From assembly GCA_948474755.1 (NCBI GenBank), contig CAOLHI010001303.1, positions 310,001-374,000 of the forward strand: 64,000 bases of DNA. The letters run 5' to 3'. Under the pieces are notes generated by a model, which saw only the letters and a list, made by a program, of their open reading frames with translations, was not told where the DNA came from and did not search any database. Below are positions 36,701 through 48,700 of this stretch, piece after piece. Source of the stretch: Ctenosaura bakeri. Its lineage: Eukaryota > Chordata > Lepidosauria > Squamata > Iguanidae. Positions within the stretch are counted from its first letter, which is position 1; every line of letters starts with the position of its first letter. Made by a program: the position numbers and the translations under genes.

Positions 36701-39700
36701 GCAAATAAGCCAATTTGCTTTTCATTTGTTTAAAACAAATTGGTTTATTTTTGGAGATATTGGCCTATCTCTACTCCAATGACAGCAAAAGACAACATCT
36801 CCTGGGGGTGCAGGGAGAAAGGAGGATCATGCAGTTCATGCAACAGCTTGGGCTTCTACAGTGCCATTTGTATTGTGTACTATTAGCAGTATATACTGCT
36901 AAATTTACAAGTATCAGTTGCTGTTATCACTGTCACCATCAGCCCTCACCATCTTGCTTCTGCCTGTTCCACAGTCTAGCAGAACAGAGTTGGATGCTAT
37001 TTCATAGGCATCTTAAATCCACATAACACTTGCATGTGTGGATAGACAGCTCCAGTTAACTACTGAGATCCCTAATGGAAGCCTTATTGTTTGTTCAACA
37101 ACAATTAGAATCCTTCAAGCAACATTACAAAAAAAGATCTTTTCAATGGTAACACTCTTGATAATTCTCTTCCTTGGGAAACTAGGCAAGCAGCATTCAA
37201 ATGTCTGTTAAAAATGTATTTGATTACATATGCATTCCTTTGCTTTCAGGAGGCTCTCTTTCTTGTATTGATTATTGAATGTTTTAAAACTTATTTCTGT
37301 CTTTATTAAAAAATTTTGAATTTTTTAAAAACTTTGAATGCCCTTTTAATACTTTTTTTTAAAAAAAATGTGAATAGCTTGGAGATCTCTCAGTGTCAAG
37401 CAGTGTACTAATATTTATATATAAAGCATAAAGGAATACTGACACACTGATATGTATAATAATAATGTATGCAGTCCTATGCATATACTTCAGCACAATA
37501 GTATTCCCAGCTTGAAACTTTAGAAAACAAAACACGATGATGCCCAGAATCAGAATAAGCTCTAATGCCACATGGATGAAATAAATTCTGGAAACCCTGA
37601 AGAGAAGCTCATAGGCAGCAAAATTGCTTCCATCAGATTATTATCAATATAGTAGGTGTGGTATTTCCAGTATACTGATAGTGCTTTGGCTTAAGTGTGT
37701 GCCAGCTCATTTGCTTGTTTTTATTTCACAATAACCTTAATAGTCTGTGTGCCATTCTATATACATTCCACTGTTGCAGTCTCCCCAGAAGACACAAAAT
37801 ATAGATAAGGATCTTTATTGACCACATGCATAAACTTCCAAAGTGCCAAAGGGAATACGCTCCCAGATTTTGAACCGGCTTATAAAAATGTCTTTTTTTT
37901 TCATTCCTTCCAAGTAAAAGGGGACCCCACTTGGTCAATTTCCTTCTTTTCCCTTTTTATGATACCTACGTGTTTTCTTGGTGGTAGCATTCACCGTGGC
38001 GCTAAAAGGACCTGCTCCTGCACTGTTATATGCACGAACAGCTGTGAAGTACACCAGGTTGCTCTTCAAGCCTGTTATTCTTACTGATGTCTCATTTCCA
38101 GTGGCTTTTACTCTGTTAGAAGACTGTTCTTTTCCGCCATTATTCCAATATCTTACCTAGTGGATGCAAAACACAGACTTTGTTGAACATATTGTTGACA
38201 TTATTGTTTACTCAGATCTACATTTTCATCATCTATTGCTTGCTTTTGACAGTCAGAATGCCATGTAATTTTCAGAGTGCCATGGGAAATAACTGAACAG
38301 TGTGGAGGCGAGCCACTTCATTTGAGCTAAAGCCCCCAAGAAACAACTCTGTTTTGATCAGCAGAAGTTGCAGTTAACTCAGAAGCTTTCTCTTATTACC
38401 ATCAAATTCTCTATTGCTACTATCTATCGCAAATGCCAGTATCAAATTTTGTGTCTTGCTTTGTCGTCAGCTTAAACACCAGTTTTTTATAAAGGCATCA
38501 TGCACATGAAAATTTCACTGTCTTGCCCAAAGCAGAAAGGGACATGGTTATGTGTATGTAAATGCAACCTGTCTTGTATTAATGGAGGTTGAGATACTGT
38601 GCTTATCTTTGCCAGAGTAGTGACAAGAGATGCAGTAGATACCATGCAGGCATGTATAGGCTATAACAGCAGAAGCTGACTGCCAACCGATTTCCATTCT
38701 CAATGCAGTTTTAGTGAGCTTGCAGTAATTGATCTGGTGTAATGCCAGCAAATAAGGCAAAGCTCAAGTTCTGCACAAATATCTGTGAATATTTACATTT
38801 GGCTTTTATACTCCCCCAAAGACCAGATTATTTGCAACTTTACCATGTGTTCATCTAGATTTAGAAACAGAAAACTGCCTTTCCGGCTTTCAACAGTCGC
38901 CCTTTTAGGCAACTTTCTCTCCAAAATTAGGAAGTGGAGTTTGGAAGAAGAGAAAGAGAAACAAGAGAGAAAGAGAAAAAAAAAAAATACATCACCAGAT
39001 GTTTGCATGACTTATTTTCCTATAAAGCAGCAAAGGCAGAACAGCTGATTTTTAACAGCAAGCATTGGCTTCCAATCTGCAAATGAATAATGATTTGCAA
39101 ATAAAAAGCACCCTGCCACAGCCATTGTAACTTGTAGGGAAGAGAAGGTCTTCAGAGGATTTTATTTTTACCTCATAGCCGAGCAGCCTCCCGCTACTCA
39201 TTTTCCAAGGAATGGAAATCCAGGATACTTCAATTACAGAAGATGAGAGACTGCTTGCAGACACACCAGAAGGTGCTACAGTAGGCTCTGTATTGCAAAA
39301 CAACAGCAAAACAAAAGCAATAATGCAGGGCAGGGGGAAAAAGGGGAAAATACATCTTAGCTTACTTAGTTGCCAGCTAATTAAAATGGTTTCACTGACA
39401 CTTGCTAAGCAAATACTCACTCATTTCCTTTTCATTGAAAACAAGTTTCAAAAGTGATTAATTAATAACTCACCCTCTTCAGCAGAATACACTGTGGCCA
39501 CTGGACTGAATGGTCCTTCTCCTTTATTATTATACACACCAACTTTGACTTCATAAGGAGAAAACGGCAAGATGCTTTCATTTCTAAAGACATATCTGGG
39601 TGTGTCAGGTGAAGTCACAACTGTCTGTATCCACGTTGTAACACCGAGAGGTCGGAAGGCAACAACATAACCAAATCCTTCACCATTTTGTAATTCTTCA

Positions 39701-42700
39701 GGAACAGGCTGAACAAAAATTGGAAAACGAATTGAGATATTAAAATAACAATAAAAATAATCCTTGTAAATGTAAAGTTTCAATATGAGAATTGCTTGAT
39801 ATCTCAAAAGAACCTGTTTATCATGAGGAAGGGTTTTTCTAATGATCAGTTTTTAATTAATCAGTCAAAGGGGCAATGGAATCCAATAAGTGAAAAACAA
39901 CATGTTAAGAGCGCCCGTGTAAGGGTTTTTTACTGGGAAGATACCACAAGAACCCACTGGGTCTTATTCAGAGATGACAGACTGTATGCTCATCATGCCC
40001 TCATATGCTGGAAAAATCACTTACACAGTTCTTGCCTTATTTTATTACTGCCCCAGAAGGCTGGAACACAGAGTAGTTTGCTGCTCTTGGCTAGCTCCCA
40101 GAGTAAGCCTGAGTAGCTAGTTATCATTGTCAGCTATTTATTAAGCACCAACCATTAATTGAAAGCTAAGCAGAATATGAAACAGCTTCAATCTCTCTCT
40201 CGCCCTATCCAGCCTAGTAATACAAAAGCCCAGTAACAATCTATACAGAAACTGAAAATAGTAATCTAAGAAATGCATGTGCGTAATGGAAACAGAAAAA
40301 AAAAAAAGGAGGAAAAAGATAATACCCATTACACACAGTCAGGAAATGTCTTGTGTGAAAGGAACTGGAAGGTAAAAAGGAGGCACAGCCTGATGGAGAT
40401 CTTTTACAATAAAGAGAGATTATTATACACACAAGGAAAAGAATGGGAAAAGGTATGAAGGGAGGAGAAAAGAAAAGAAAAACCCCGTAAAGCAAAGAAA
40501 AGAACGAAGACATAATGAAGATTATAACCAGGAGAATAGGAGCGAATGAGAAATGAAACAGAAAAGTTATACAGATATACCATTTGTGTTCCTCCACCAG
40601 TGGCCTTGGGAGCTGTAGTTACTGCTTTTCTTTCTGAATTTAAATGACATTCTGCTAGTCATAGCCCCTCCCTTATTGCCTTATTTTCCACTATTTTCCC
40701 ACAAATCTTTTTGATCCTTTTCAAAACTGTTATTTAAAGGCAAGGGTATACTCCAGATATTACTCAAACAGTGTGGTTCACCACAACAGCATATTTTAGT
40801 TCATTTGTGGCTGCCTGTTCATGAAATTTCAGCTATGTCTGCTCCCCTCACTGTCTCTGGCTACTGTTTTTGTTTTCAGTAATGCTTCCAGTTTAGAATA
40901 AATCACCATTTCCTTCTGCTTTTTCTCTAAAGGTTTCTTTCTGCTCCCACTCTTGAATCCCCTCTGCTATCTTGCTGGTCAGTGCCCACAGCACTGCCAT
41001 TTTAGCTTGGATCCTCCTCATACAACTGTCTTGGAGAAGGGAGGCAAATCTTTCATTTATCCTGCATGCAAGAACAAATACTTCCATGATTCTCTCCCTG
41101 TTCTGTAATAATATGTGGCCTTCTGCATATTATTTGAGTACTATTCATAATTTCAGATTTTCTATGCAGAAATTATGGCTTAACACAGAAAATCTGTATT
41201 TTGTTTATGCAAAAAATATTGATTCCTATGCAGAAAATTCTGGGCTTTGCACAGAAACACATGCAGGAAAATTAAATGTCTTTCCCCATTGTATTTCCAT
41301 GTATTTGCTCCAACTACGTAACATTTATGACAATTGTATGTAGTGTAGCAGTCTGGGCCTCTGAGACCAGGCAGGTGGGTTTTGGAGTTTTGGGGTTCTT
41401 GCTAGCATCAAGGCCAAATGTTAATAACTGTCTGATGACATGAAAAAAAACTGTTTGTATTAGTGACTTTCTGAGGTATTTTTTGCTTTTGCTTTGCAGC
41501 ATGAGGCTGGGAAAAGATATGTAGGCTGGGAACAGACTGGGGGAATTAATGTTTTCTCAGTAACTAACCTGCTTGTTCTCATAGCTACTGGGGAAAGATG
41601 GATCGTACTTGTATACTTTGCCTTTTTCTTTATTTGCTTCTGCACTATATAATCCTTAGGAGTCCATTCCTCCATTGGCCTCAGTAGGGGTGTGTGTGTG
41701 TGTGCGTGCATGCATGTGTACCCTAGCCCAAGGGCTCTCCATATGTCTGGTGATGGGGAATTTGTTCACTAGCTGTGAAGGGATGCTTGATTGTATCAGT
41801 GAAGGGACTAGAATGCCTCTGTGCTGTGTCCAACTGCTGCATAGTTTACCACCAATATAGCTTACGCTATTCCAGAAATGTGTGTTACTGTCTGGCACTG
41901 AAACAACCCTCAGAGAGGCCTGGGGCTACATCCACTTCTGGGACAAGACAGTGCATAAATTTTTGGGAGCATAACTTTCAGCTGTCCTTTTAAACAGCGG
42001 GCAATTAAACACCATCACTGAACATTTTCTAAAATGTGGCACTCTTATGAACTACAGAAGTTTAACATAAAGTCTAGAGAAAAAATGTAGCAGTGTTTGA
42101 AGGGGGAAAAGACATTAAATGGCAGAGAACACTACTGAAAACAACCCCATCTGGTACAGCCTTTAGTCAGAACAGAATTACAATAAACTTTATCCATAAA
42201 GAGCCCAAAAACTGGTCCATCCATTAGAACACGATTCGAAGTTCATTCATATATATGTAATTTGTGCAGTTCAATGAGGGCTTGTTCTTAGTAATTATGC
42301 TTAGGAATGCAGTTTTCATTGGGCACCACATATTTGGACTTCATATGTCTGTTTTGGTCCCTATGCCAAAGATTACATTCTTCATTGCTACTATTTTATT
42401 ATTTACATAGATCCTCCCTTCTCTTTGTCCTGTTAATTTATGTCTCACCTTTTCCTTGAAGGGGAAGTCCAACATGGCTTCACTTGGGCTAGACACTAAG
42501 ATGGCCCCCTTAGAGAATCACATATAAATAATGCAGCCTCAATGCAGATTCATACCAGAGGAGAAGGTCTCTCAGATATCTGTCTCCAATCCATTTATGG
42601 CTTTATAAGTAAGAAACAGCATCTGGAATCATGCTCATGGGGAAACAGGAATTGAATGAAGCTATTTTGAGACTAGTGCTGTATGATCTATAAAACATAC

Positions 42701-45700
42701 ACCTGACAAAACTGTTGGCCAAAATGGCCACCTGTCCAGAAATATTCTTCTAGATTTTGGCAACAGATGGAAAAGGCTGATAGACAAGGGTATCACTAGC
42801 ATGCTAATATGACCAAGCTCTTCAAATTTTGGTAAAGCCTATTCAGCAGTTCCATGCAGATATTAAACAGCATGGGGAAAAACGTAAGTCCAAGGAACTG
42901 CAATCCCCAAAGGCCACAGGGATGAATAAAATTGTTGCAAAAGTATTTTCTTGGGAACACTCTGACAGATAGGAAGGAATCCCTGCAACAACAGCTTTGA
43001 TCTGCCAGGCACTGCAGAAGGATGCCATGACTTACAGTAAAAAATAAATAAATAAAAAAATGCCAATGAGCGGTCAGATCTAGCAGAACCAACAAGAGCA
43101 TATTTCACCCTCTATCTCCAAGTAAATTTTCTGCAGTGCTGTTCCAGTACCTTACCCATGAAGGATTTTTTAGGAGGAGCAGGTGAGAAAATAATTATGA
43201 AGGACATCTGAGCCAACTGAGTTTTTTTTTTCTTACTACAATTACTAGCTGTGGAAATAAATTCATGGAGAGAAGTCTCAATGATCTGCTAGTATCTAAG
43301 AAGCTATGTTAATTTTCTGACACTGTGGAAATATACTTGAGTTAAACAACTTTCAAATATGCTAAAAAAATTGCTCTGCTAATCTATTTTAGTCAAAGAT
43401 CAAGGTGGAAAGAAATGGAAAAACGCATACACATGAAATGTATAAAACAAGTCAGTCAAAAGTACTAGATTAAAAAAATATGTCAGGTAATTTAACTTTT
43501 AGAACAAATGATAAAAAAGGAGGAAATAAATTCAAAGATCAGCACTTACATCCCATGTGATGACCAATTCAGATCTGCTCCCACCTCCGCCACTTACTTC
43601 AGATGGTGATACTTCAGGAACTGTGAGGAGAAAATATTAGTTGCACAATTCACACGTACTACATAACAACAATTAATGCAATGACATGATTTCACATGAT
43701 GCTAGGTCATTTCAATTTAATGATAAATACAGTAATGCAAAAAACCTTGCTAAAGTGATGTTTGCCTTAAGGATTCTTCTAAGCATTTCCCTATTTCTCT
43801 TTTTGTGTAGTACTCAGATTAGTCAACTGAAGACCAAAATAGTTCGTGTGGATTGCGGGAGCTGGCTTGGAACTGTGACCATTAAGCCCTTCCAAGAATC
43901 TGATCAGTATCATCCCAACTTACAATCTGCTCTTTAGTACTTTGTTGAAAAATACAGTCAAACCATATTCTGAGAAGACAGACAGAATATATTTACAGGC
44001 AATTGTAACAAGGAGAAAAAGAACTCTTCACGCTAAGAATGTGGTTGCTTTGTCAAAGTAGACATCCATATTTTGGGGGAAAAGCCGACCAAAAGCAATT
44101 TGCTCTGCGTATTCCCATTCAATAATTATATGGGCCTAATTTATTCTCCACACGTTTATAAAATGTTATTAACATCTATTTTGACCACTGCACGGAATGT
44201 TTTGATCTATATTTGCATTTACACTTCCCTCTGTTTTCTAAATGTAAATGACACAGCTGCAATACTGCAGAGAATAATTGTCTTATTCACACATCAACTC
44301 CTCCCTCTCTCTATTTTCTTAAAAACATTCTTAAAAATATTCCAAAGCCACACATAAAACAACACTATTTGGTGACCTTCCGTAGTAATCTTCAACCTGT
44401 GGTGGCCAAATTGGTTTTCCATCTCAGAATGAGAGGATATATGGTATATGTGGTCTGCTACCCCTCACCTAAGAATATTCAGCAGTGTCAAAAACAGAAC
44501 ATTGGTTGTGCCAGCAAAAAGCCTGTGCTAAAGACATTCTGTCAAGTGTTACTGTGAGAACAAATTCTACTTCTTAAAACAAAAGGGACATGTGAAAATT
44601 TTTACCCTGGATTGATTAAGATCCAGCATCTGTGAGTTCGTATTTCATTTGGTATAAGGAAAATATTTGCAAAATATGCATTAAAACTGCATATACTTGT
44701 CTAAGCACAGAATAACTCCGAATAGCAATCATGTATTAGGGATATAATTCTTTGCTGATTTTCATTCTTGAGGGAAGCAATGAGTCATTTTAAACGATTT
44801 CCTTCCTGTTGCAACAGTCTTCAAAAAGTGCAACTTTAAATATTATTTGTAATTCAGGATTTATTCTGCACAAAGTCCACATTTTCTGTGCCAACAGCAA
44901 AAATGATGTTGTCTGTGCAGAAAATATCCACATTTTTGTGCATAATACATGGAGAAAGGTTTCCATTAATCCAAGATTCTCTTCATCAGAGCTTCCCAAC
45001 ACACACACATACACAAATGCATTTTTAAACCAGTTTTGAATATTCTTCCATCCCTATCACTTATTAGGGATTTGATAATCACTGAGTAAAAAGATGTAAT
45101 TCTTGCACTTGACTTTTTAAAAAAGAAATCATGCAACTTTGCATATGTTCAACAGACATACAGACCCAATCAATTCATCACACTGAACTCACATCAATTG
45201 AAACAAGCAAACAAAAAACCCACTAACCTGCCTCTTTAGTTCTTACTTTTTCTGAGGGTAAACTAGGTTCTCCACCTCCAATTTTGTTACTGGCAACTAT
45301 ACGAAATTCATATTCAACCCAAGGGTTCAAGTCCACTGCAGTAGCTGTGAATGTTTTCCCATCAATGACTTCAGGAACTGTGATAAAATATTTTGAAAGA
45401 AATTATGAATTCCAAGTTTCCCTGATGGCTCTGATATACACAAGTGCAGCTATAAGTACCTTCCCTTTACCTGTTGTGACTCTTTGCCAACCCACCGAAA
45501 ATGGTGTCCTGGCTTGTACAGTATAACCAGTGATTGGACTGTGATTATCTAAGCCCTCATACCAAGACAGCCGAGCTGTGGTAGCTGTTATTTCATCCAC
45601 TTTTACATGTTCAGGTGGTCCAGGTGAGCCTAATGCAATAAGACATCAAATTTTAAAGTTAGAAGGGAATTGTAAAGGTAGCATGTATTCTAGAAATTGC

Positions 45701-48700
45701 TGAACATAGTACCAACTGATTTCTACTTGGCTAGCACTGTAGGTGGGGAGAGAAAACAATTTAGACTGCAGTAAAAGTGCCATTTTTTACATTTCCTAAA
45801 CTTCTGCTTGGCTATTTTATCGCTGTAAATGCAAGTTCTGAAACAGCAGTTTCACAAAGTACAGAACAGCTGATGGATTCTTTCAGGGACCTTTACTCAG
45901 CCGGATCTCTCTACCTTTTCAAATCAGTGTCTTTTACTTTAGTACTTGATGTCCTGCCTTAATCTGCTAATACATCTTTTTGGTTTGACAATTTGTTATC
46001 TAAAGCATTTTTTGTCATGATGCTTGCTCTGTAGTCACTTCTTTCCAGCACAGCACCGTATCAGCACCCTGGACAGAAATTCACATTGCAAGGTTTTTGG
46101 AAAATCTTGATTTTCCAGAATTTGCACAATATGAAGTGGTTATGGTTCTGCTACTAACATGAAGATAGAGCTGATGAAATGCTTCTAAATAGTATAACAG
46201 TTAGTCATGTCTAGAGCTGTCACATTTAGCTTAACACATTCAGGAACATGTTTCTTTCTAGTTATGGCTTGTTCACAGTAATGATAATAATCATTTAATT
46301 GTTTCTTGTGGGTTTTTTGGGCTTTGAGACCATGTTCTGGTTGTATTTTCTCCTGATGTTTCGCCTGCATCTGTGGCTGGCATCTTCAGCCATTCCTCTG
46401 AAGATGCCAGCCACAGATGTAGGCGAAACATCAGGAGAAAATACAACCAGAACACGGTCTCAAAGCCCAAAAAACCCACAAGAACCAATGGATTCTGGCC
46501 ATGAAAGCCTTCAACTCTAAATCATTTAATTGTTTATAATCTAGTGTTGTGATCAGGGAGACTAGTAAATGAAGCAAATGGTAGCACAAGTGCAAAAGCA
46601 GTCATAGAGAACAGCATTTTACTTCTTAAATTTTGGTTGAGTACTTTGAATGGTTGCACCTGAATATGAAATCCTATACTACAAATCCAAATATGCACAT
46701 ATAACATCACAATACAATGTGCAGTGACTTAAAGTTTTCGTTAAAAAGTGCTATATTGTGACAAAAGGCGGTACAAAATAGTGCACAGTGACTGCTCTGG
46801 ACTGTTTCACCAAGAGAGGTCATCATGAGATATTGCAGAAGCTGAATGATGAATATGATTGGATCTGCACCCCACTTTCCTATAGTGCCCTACTTTTGGT
46901 TCAGATATTGATTGTCTCTCATCCTCTAATATCATGGGTCTAAATAACATTAATTAAATAAATACAGCAGGCATAAAAATAAATGGTACTAGGACCAAAA
47001 TCAGTGTTCTGGATGAAAGATATTGAGCTGCATCCAGTGGTGGGTTTTCATTTGGTTAAAAACCTTATTCTAACCATGGTATCCCTGTCCCCACAAAGCT
47101 AATCTGCTTTGGTCAGACCACACCTGGAATACTGTGTCCAGTTCTGGGTACCATAATTCAAGAAGGATACTGGCAAACTGGAATGTGTCCAGAGGAAGGT
47201 GACCAAAATGGTAAAGGGCCTAGAAACCATGCCCTATGATGAATAGGAGGAGGAGTTAGGTATATTTAGCCTAGAGAAAAGAAGGTTGAAAGGTGACATG
47301 ATAACCATGTTTAAATATTTGAATGGATGTCAAAAGGAAGAGGCTGGGGTTACATAAGTTAATAGTAAGATTACGCAGTCCTGCTGAATACAGACCAGTT
47401 ACATATCTGTAATTCTAGGTTACAAACCTATAACTGCAATACTGAATACCAGTTAATAGTAGTAATAACAATAACGATGATGGATTCCCATCTAGAACAG
47501 AATGGCATTTGACACATTGGCTTGCAGAATGTTGAAGCAATATGTGGAAATTGGATATCCAGTCTAATAAACATCTTTTGCTAGCATTAACCCACTGCTG
47601 GATGCAACTCACTGGCACAATCTGTCAGATTCTTAATATGTGCACTCAAGGTGCTCACTGTCAAGTTTTTTCCTCATATTTTTTTGTTTTTTTGTTTTAG
47701 CAGCACTATCTTAAATCATTCAATAGTTGGTTACTTTGGAGGAAGGGAGTTGTGTTCCTCAGTTTCAGTATACATCCTATCCGTATGAAATTGTAAGCAG
47801 GCATTCTGTGAACATCTTTTACCACAGCTGGTTTAGCAACATATGACTAGGTGTTTGTGGAAAAAATTTCCTATTAAGAAATACTAACCAAAATGGGGTC
47901 CTAAGGTTTAGTGCTCTACAGCTGCCACTAGTGCTGATTCTGCTGGATCCAGACTTGCAATCTGAACCAATACCAAATCAAAAGAATGGCAGGCACAGTT
48001 TCTTATGGCTTGCAAAGTGATCTGCCTAACACTTACAAGATAACTCAGCCTCAAGAGAAACATATTAAAGAGGCGAAGTCGTTCATTCTCATGATTTACT
48101 TTAAGAAATTGCATCTAATCCTTTGCAAACAGCATTACTCAGGAAAAAAAATGGATACCTCGCACTATCAGCTCTGCTGCAGATGATACGCTATCCACCT
48201 CCGTCTTCACCATACACACATATTTTCCACTGTGTTTCAGTTGGATATTCCTAATCATTAAGTCTCCTGATGCACTCTGTTGAGAGGAATTTTTTTGAAA
48301 ATGACAAAATTCAGTTAGTTAGAGAGCATGCTCAAAACCTTGAGTTCCAATAACAGAGAAGTAATAAAGCAGAAGATGAATTTTACTGGGTCCAAACATG
48401 GGATGCAGCGGCATGCAGCCGAAAGGCTGCAATACAGAAGGCAAATGGGAATTCAAGAATGACCTTCCATTTGTCCCATCACTTTTATTTAAGAGCTAGC
48501 AAGTTGTCTTATTGTATTAATATATATATATATATCCTGCCCTCTATCTAAAGATCTCAGTATAGTGTAAAATAAAATCAGCTTGACCAACTTAAACAAA
48601 ATAACTCACCTTGTATGCTATCTTGGGTCCCATATTAGGAGAAAGATCGGATATAAAATAAATGAAAGAACAAACAATAAAATGCTTTTAAAAGGTTAAA

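Larger units (their letters stand above)
29688..37969 (-). other. CNTN3 intron between FNIII-3 and FNIII-4
   Basis: 8,282 bp. Contents: L2 remnant (31380-31860), SINE (32351), two CR1 pieces (32577, 32883), a palindromic element (33671), a CR1 tail (34262), a GC-rich element (34349) and a GA microsatellite at 36532-36548. Bases 34700-37900 otherwise look single-copy with nothing recognised. Confidence 0.7.
45630..48158 (-). other. CNTN3 intron between Ig6 and FNIII-1
   Basis: 2,529 bp containing the fold-back element at 46305-46519 and a CR1 remnant at 47100-47350. Confidence 0.7.

Noticed and set aside
46299..46520. Small ORFs reading the same motif ([20 protein letters not shown]) on both strands
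   Set aside because: They arise because the fold-back arms are inverse copies. The similarity reflects the palindrome, not two genes.
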